NCBI RefSeq assembly: GCF_014648495.1
Contig: NZ_BMRF01000013.1
Location: forward strand, 150,212-214,211
Length of the DNA stretch: 64,000 nucleotides
Reading direction: 5' to 3'
Origin: Actinomadura cremea
GTDB lineage: Bacteria; Actinomycetota; Actinomycetes; Streptosporangiales; Streptosporangiaceae
In this document: in pieces, positions 61,401 to 64,000 of the stretch
Numbering within the stretch: position 1 is the first letter of the stretch
Layout of the letters: every line of letters begins with the position of its first letter
The notes under the pieces: model-generated
Told to the model about the DNA's origin: nothing
Databases searched by the model: none
What the model saw: the letters and a program-made list of their open reading frames with translations, nothing else
Program-made: the position numbers and the translations under genes

Positions 61401-62398
61401 ACGTCCGCCAGCCCCAGGTGGTGGTGCGGCATCAGCGCGGCCTGCTCGTCCTGGAGCCGTGTCAGCGCGCCCGCGACCGTGTCGGCGGGACGGACGCGCA
61501 CCCGGATCGGCAGCGTGTTGATGAACAGGCCGATCATCTGCTCGACGCCCTGCAGTTCGGGGGGCCGCCCGGACACCGCCGCGCCGAACACGACGTCGGT
61601 GCTCCTGGTGAGGCGGCCGAGCAGGACGCCCCACGCGAGCTGCAGGACGGTGTTGAGGGTGACGCCCTGCGTGCGGGCGCGCGCGCTCAGCGCGGCGGTG
61701 AGGTCCTCGGTGAGGCGCGAGCGGACCCGTCCCGGGCTCTCCGCGCCGGGATCGGGCGCCCCGGGCGCGACGAGCGCGGGCTCGGTGAACCCGTCGAGCG
61801 CGCGGCGCCAGGCGTCCTCGGCGGCGTCCCGGTCCTGCTGCGCCAGCCACGCGAGGTAGTTCTTGTACGGGGCGACGCGCGGCATGCCGGTGTCGTCGCC
61901 CTTCGCCAGGTAGAGGGCGAACAGCTCGGTCTGCAGAACGGGCGTGGACCAACCGTCGAGCAGGATGTGGTGGTTGGTGAACACCATGCGGTGCAGGCCG
62001 TCGCCCAGCCGGATGAGCAGGAACCGCAGCAGCGGCGGCTTCGCCATGTCGAACGGCCGGGTCCGCTCGCCGTCCGCGAGCCGCTTCGCCTCGGCCTCCC
62101 GCTCGTCCCCGTCCAGGTCCGACAGGTCGGCGTCCCGCCAGGGCAGCTTCACCGCGCGGTGCACGACCTGCACCGCCGACCCCTCCTTGCGCTGCCGGAA
62201 CCCGGCCCGCAGGTTCGCGTGGCGGCGCAGCAGCGTCGCGGCGGCCGCCCGCAGCGCGTCCACGTCCAGCGGCCCGCGCAGGTCGAACACGATCTGCGCG
62301 GTGTAGACGTCGTGCCCCGAGTCGTAGAGGGCGTGGAAGAACAGCCCCTGCTGGAGAGGGGACAGCGGGAGGATGTCCTCGAGTTGCGACGTGCTCAA
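58481..62398 (-). CDS. Terminal nonribosomal peptide synthetase module (C-A-T-TE)
   Basis: 1305 residues. The C domain has HHILLDGWS (HHxxxDG). The A domain has A3 [13 protein letters not shown]5 [13 protein letters not shown] and A7 YRTGDLVRW. The T domain carries [12 protein letters not shown]. The TE domain has nucleophile GWSLGG and His in DHHLLMEP. By eye the A-domain code is D-A-Y-F-L-G-V-T-Y-K, hydrophobic and Ile/aromatic-like; the residue is uncertain. A donor-type N-terminus ([16 protein letters not shown]) fits the upstream NRPS. TTG 62398 overlaps the upstream stop as TTGA with GGGAGGA 5 bases before it; ATG 62410 is weaker. TE releases a linear or cyclic peptide. Confidence 0.95.
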   Translation of the reverse strand: MSTSQLEDILPLSPLQQGLFFHALYDSGHDVYTAQIVFDLRGPLDVDALRAAAATLLRRHANLRAGFRQRKEGSAVQVVHRAVKLPWRDADLSDLDGDEREAEAKRLADGERTRPFDMAKPPLLRFLLIRLGDGLHRMVFTNHHILLDGWSTPVLQTELFALYLAKGDDTGMPRVAPYKNYLAWLAQQDRDAAEDAWRRALDGFTEPALVAPGAPDPGAESPGRVRSRLTEDLTAALSARARTQGVTLNTVLQLAWGVLLGRLTRSTDVVFGAAVSGRPPELQGVEQMIGLFINTLPIRVRVRPADTVAGALTRLQDEQAALMPHHHLGLADVQRLAGGGALFDTMTVLENYPFDPDAAGTDLGGLSLHDVDGYDASHYPLTFAAVPGRGLSLRVDYRTDLFSHDDAERLMRRFVRILDAVAHRPDLPLGLIDVLDDDERALVLRDWQGPPTDRAARTITGAFAAQLARTPGAAAVRTPHTGETLTYADLDERANRLAHRLIALGVGRDVPVAVLLERSADIAVASLAILKAGGAYAPIHHGYPPERTAWAVAEVAAPVLVVNAPMRERVANLETSAHVLDLDDDPGIAERPGTDPGVPCHPEQLACVLFTSGSTGTPKGVMLRHRDAVDLATDGRLRGGAHERVLVHSPHAFDASVYELWSPLLHGGTAVVAPPGHLDGAALERLAEDGDLTGLFLTTTLFNLVADERPHAFARLREVLTGGEAGSPAAIRKVLAACPDTEVGNVYGPTEATTYTTVTGQRGPLADPAETSAVLGRPIDDMRVYVLDAGLRPVPPGVVGEAYIAGAGLGRGYLRRPALTAERYVADPYGAPGDRMYRTGDLVRWRPGGILEYVDRADFQVKVRGFRIELGEIEAAVAAHPGVGSVAVVAREDAPGVKSLVAYVIAPGMEGTDGLRRFVAGRLPEYMVPAAFVRLDTFPVGPNGKLDRRALPAPDYGEAAAGRAPGTPDEERLAEIVAGVLGLDRVGADVSFFDLGGDSITALKLVSRARQAGIELTPRDVFTHQTVEALTRVGDPEDRLGFEVLLPIRTTGTRPPVFFVHPAGGLAWGYLQFQRHLGPDQPVYGLQARAFTRAELPSSVGEMADDYLAQIRAVRPSGPYHLVGWSLGGLVAYEMAVRLQDAGEDVGMLALIDAYHGQDLESERREILPELLQAIGIDAGMVAADGNPDMARITAVLAERGDALATLGEDDLVNVYRNYENGLRHAEEYRPGTYRGDVVFFTAQRGRTAASPTGRANWGPLVDGGIADHPIDVDHHLLMEPGPAAEIGAVLAATLDKLHSEHGEG

Positions 62399-64000
62399 TC
62401 GTCCTCCCATTCGCCGTCGAGCTCGGCGGCGAGTTCGTCGATCTCGTCCTGGCCGACGTCGACCAGCGACAGGTCGGACGGCGTGAACCCGCCGACCGGG
62501 CCGTCGGCGGCGCCGTCCACGACGTGCGCGACGAGGCCGCGCAGCGCCGCCGTCCAGCGCCCGGCGAGATCGGCGATCCCGGCGTCGTCGAACAGGTTCG
62601 CCGCGTAGGTCCAGGTCGCGGTCAGTTCGGGGCCGTCCGGCAGGTCCCGTGTGTGGGCGTTCACCTCGACGGCGTGCACGAGGGCGAGCGCGTCGTCCTG
62701 CCCGCCGCCCAGGGCGTCCGACTCCGCCTGCGCGGCCGGACCCCAGTCGGCCGCCTCCGGCGCGGCCGACCGGCCGAGGTAGTTGAACGCGACCTGCGGG
62801 TGCGGCCGTCCGGCGAGACTCCCGGCCGACGGGTTCAGGTACCGCAGCAGGCCGTGCCCGATGCCGTTGTCGGGGATCTCCCGGAGCTGCTCCTTCACCC
62901 GCTTCAACGCGGTCCCGACCGCCTGGCCGCCCTCGCGGACGTCCGACGGCTCCACCCAGCCCGCGTCCAGCCGCACCGGGAAGATCGAGGTGAACCAGCC
63001 CACCGTCCGCGACAGGTCCACCCCGGGGACGATCTCCTCGCGGCCGTGCCCCTCGAGGTCGACGAGCACGCTCGTCTCGTCCGATATGCCCCGGTCGCGG
63101 CGCCACTCGGCGACCGCCAGCGCGAGCCCGGTGAGCAGCACGTCGTTGACCCGGCCGTGGAACGCGGCGGGGACGTCGGCGAGCAGCGGCCCGGTGACGT
63201 CGGCGGGCAGGCTCACCGTGTGGTGGCGGGCGGTGCCGAACGTGTCGGCGGCCGGGTCGAGCGCGCGGGCGCCGAGCAGCGGGTCGGGCGTCGCGAGGAC
63301 GTCCTCCCACAGCGGCAGCTCGGCGGCGCGGCCCGGGTCGGACGCCTCGGCGGCGAGCCGCTGCGCCCACCGGCGGAACGAGGTCGGGACGGCGTCGAGC
63401 GCTCCCCCGGCCCACGCGGTGACGAGGTCGGGCAGCAGGATGCGCCACGACACGCCGTCCACGACCAGGTGGTGCAGGACGACGAGGAGCCGGCCCGAGC
63501 CGTCCGGGCCCGCGTCGAACCACACGACCTGCGCCATCGTCCCGTCGTGCGGGTCGAGGCGGCGGCGGGCGGCGCGCGCCTCGACCGCGAGGACCGCCCG
63601 CAGCGCGTCGCCGTCCCGTCCGGTGACGTCCACCCGCCGGACGAGGGGCGCCGCGTCGACCGTCCCCGGCTCGGCGACCTCGAACTCGCCGCCGCGCACG
63701 CGGAGGCGGAGCATGTCGTGGTGGTCGATGACCGTCCGCAGGGCCCCGGTGAGCTTCTCCACGCCGAGGGACGGCGGCACCTGGAGCAGCATGCGCTGGC
63801 TGTAGTCCGCGACCGGGCCGTCGAGCTCCCGGAACCAGTGCATGATCGGGGTCGCCGGAACCTGCCCGATCCCGGCGCCCGCCGGTTCTGCCTCGACCTG
63901 CTCGTCCTGCCCGACCGGCCGTGCGGCGGCCGCCAGCTCCTCGACGGTCTGGTGCTGGAACACCTCGCGGGGGCTGATGACCAGACCGTCCTGGCGGGCG
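62395..64000 (-). CDS. Nonribosomal peptide synthetase, C-terminal T-E part (continues past window edge)
   Basis: The frame is open to base 64000. At its upstream limit is the tail of a carrier domain ([15 protein letters not shown]). A complete epimerisation domain follows: [18 protein letters not shown] (HHxxxDGxSW), the GHGRE segment, [10 protein letters not shown] and FNYLGR. The C-terminus [17 protein letters not shown] is a typical acidic communication helix that docks to the next NRPS, whose N-terminus is compatible. The last residue loaded by this protein is therefore delivered as the D-isomer, so the downstream C domain should be of the DCL kind. Confidence 0.95.
   Translation of the reverse strand, partial: ARQDGLVISPREVFQHQTVEELAAAARPVGQDEQVEAEPAGAGIGQVPATPIMHWFRELDGPVADYSQRMLLQVPPSLGVEKLTGALRTVIDHHDMLRLRVRGGEFEVAEPGTVDAAPLVRRVDVTGRDGDALRAVLAVEARAARRRLDPHDGTMAQVVWFDAGPDGSGRLLVVLHHLVVDGVSWRILLPDLVTAWAGGALDAVPTSFRRWAQRLAAEASDPGRAAELPLWEDVLATPDPLLGARALDPAADTFGTARHHTVSLPADVTGPLLADVPAAFHGRVNDVLLTGLALAVAEWRRDRGISDETSVLVDLEGHGREEIVPGVDLSRTVGWFTSIFPVRLDAGWVEPSDVREGGQAVGTALKRVKEQLREIPDNGIGHGLLRYLNPSAGSLAGRPHPQVAFNYLGRSAAPEAADWGPAAQAESDALGGGQDDALALVHAVEVNAHTRDLPDGPELTATWTYAANLFDDAGIADLAGRWTAALRGLVAHVVDGAADGPVGGFTPSDLSLVDVGQDEIDELAAELDGEWEDD

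Noticed and set aside
58476-61952. Alternative minus-strand frame of 1158 residues within the NRPS
   Set aside because: Frame-shifted shadow of the NRPS without any motif.
58280-62608. 1442-residue plus-strand ORF opposite the NRPS
   Set aside because: The translation is a low-complexity mixture of Val, Gly, Asp and Arg; the minus strand encodes a complete C-A-T-TE module.

Overview
The window is very GC-rich, with third codon positions almost always G or C. It has frequent GTG/TTG starts, strong GGAGG ribosome sites and families typical of Actinobacteria (a conservon, a HelD-type RNA polymerase motor, SARP and LAL regulators, MbtH, type VII secretion-like substrates). An Actinomadura-like member of the Streptosporangiales is the best guess, but that is inference. 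No rRNA, tRNA, CRISPR array, insertion sequence or phage gene was seen.

Layout. 1-2.8 kb: end of a threonine aldolase, an SCP-X type thiolase and an MpaB/DUF2236 oxygenase. 2.8-10.4 kb: a CqsA-like alpha-oxoamine synthase with an iron-box-like operator, a CmlR-type exporter, a secreted SGNH lipase, an aldo/keto reductase, GNAT and NUDIX proteins, then a broken CYP152 P450 abutting a TetR tail. 10.4-18.9 kb: DNA/RNA metabolism, with an orphan N6-adenine methylase carrying its own HTH, an RNase H fold protein behind a palindrome-rich operator, a DUF4352 membrane protein, a HelD-like motor with an extra C-terminal domain, and a two-module Cas4/AddB-like Fe-S nuclease. 19-22.8 kb: an EspC-like small protein, a large membrane partner, and two paralogous tubby/scramblase-like proteins.

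22.9-29.4 kb is the most striking region. A compact minus-strand operon encodes a cytochrome P450, a close relative of animal cyclooxygenase, a GxSxG lipase-like protein with an acetoacetate-decarboxylase-like tail, and a small helical protein. A membrane fatty-acid desaturase is transcribed divergently. Together they look like a bacterial oxylipin pathway: desaturate, dioxygenate, then rearrange through the P450. The dioxygenase keeps the cyclooxygenase radical tyrosine, proximal histidine and substrate-channel residues. It has Asp where the peroxidase distal His should be, so it may release hydroperoxides for the P450.

29.4-36.2 kb: a conservon (CvnA-B-C-D plus P450) followed by a second P450 remnant, then a deletion scar joining a frameshifted SARP/AfsR regulator to the rear half of a DHA2 exporter. 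36.2-43.3 kb: an SPFH / ribbon-helix-helix / GPP34 operon behind a perfect 16-bp palindrome, a PlsC acyltransferase, an ERI1-like exonuclease, a kinase-fold/ankyrin fusion, a PAF-acetylhydrolase-like lipoprotein and an MscS channel. 43.4-56.9 kb: a CocE hydrolase, a GT4 glycosyltransferase, a LAL regulator, a Ddn-hemerythrin fusion with a structured leader, an ornithine-cyclodeaminase homologue, a MceG-like ATPase, a receptor kinase with a periplasmic binding domain, and a streptogrisin-type protease. 56.9-64 kb: the 3' end of a nonribosomal peptide cluster read on the minus strand, with an NRPS ending in an epimerase, a C-A-T-TE module, MbtH, a GNAT and a type II thioesterase, all overlapping or separated by one base.
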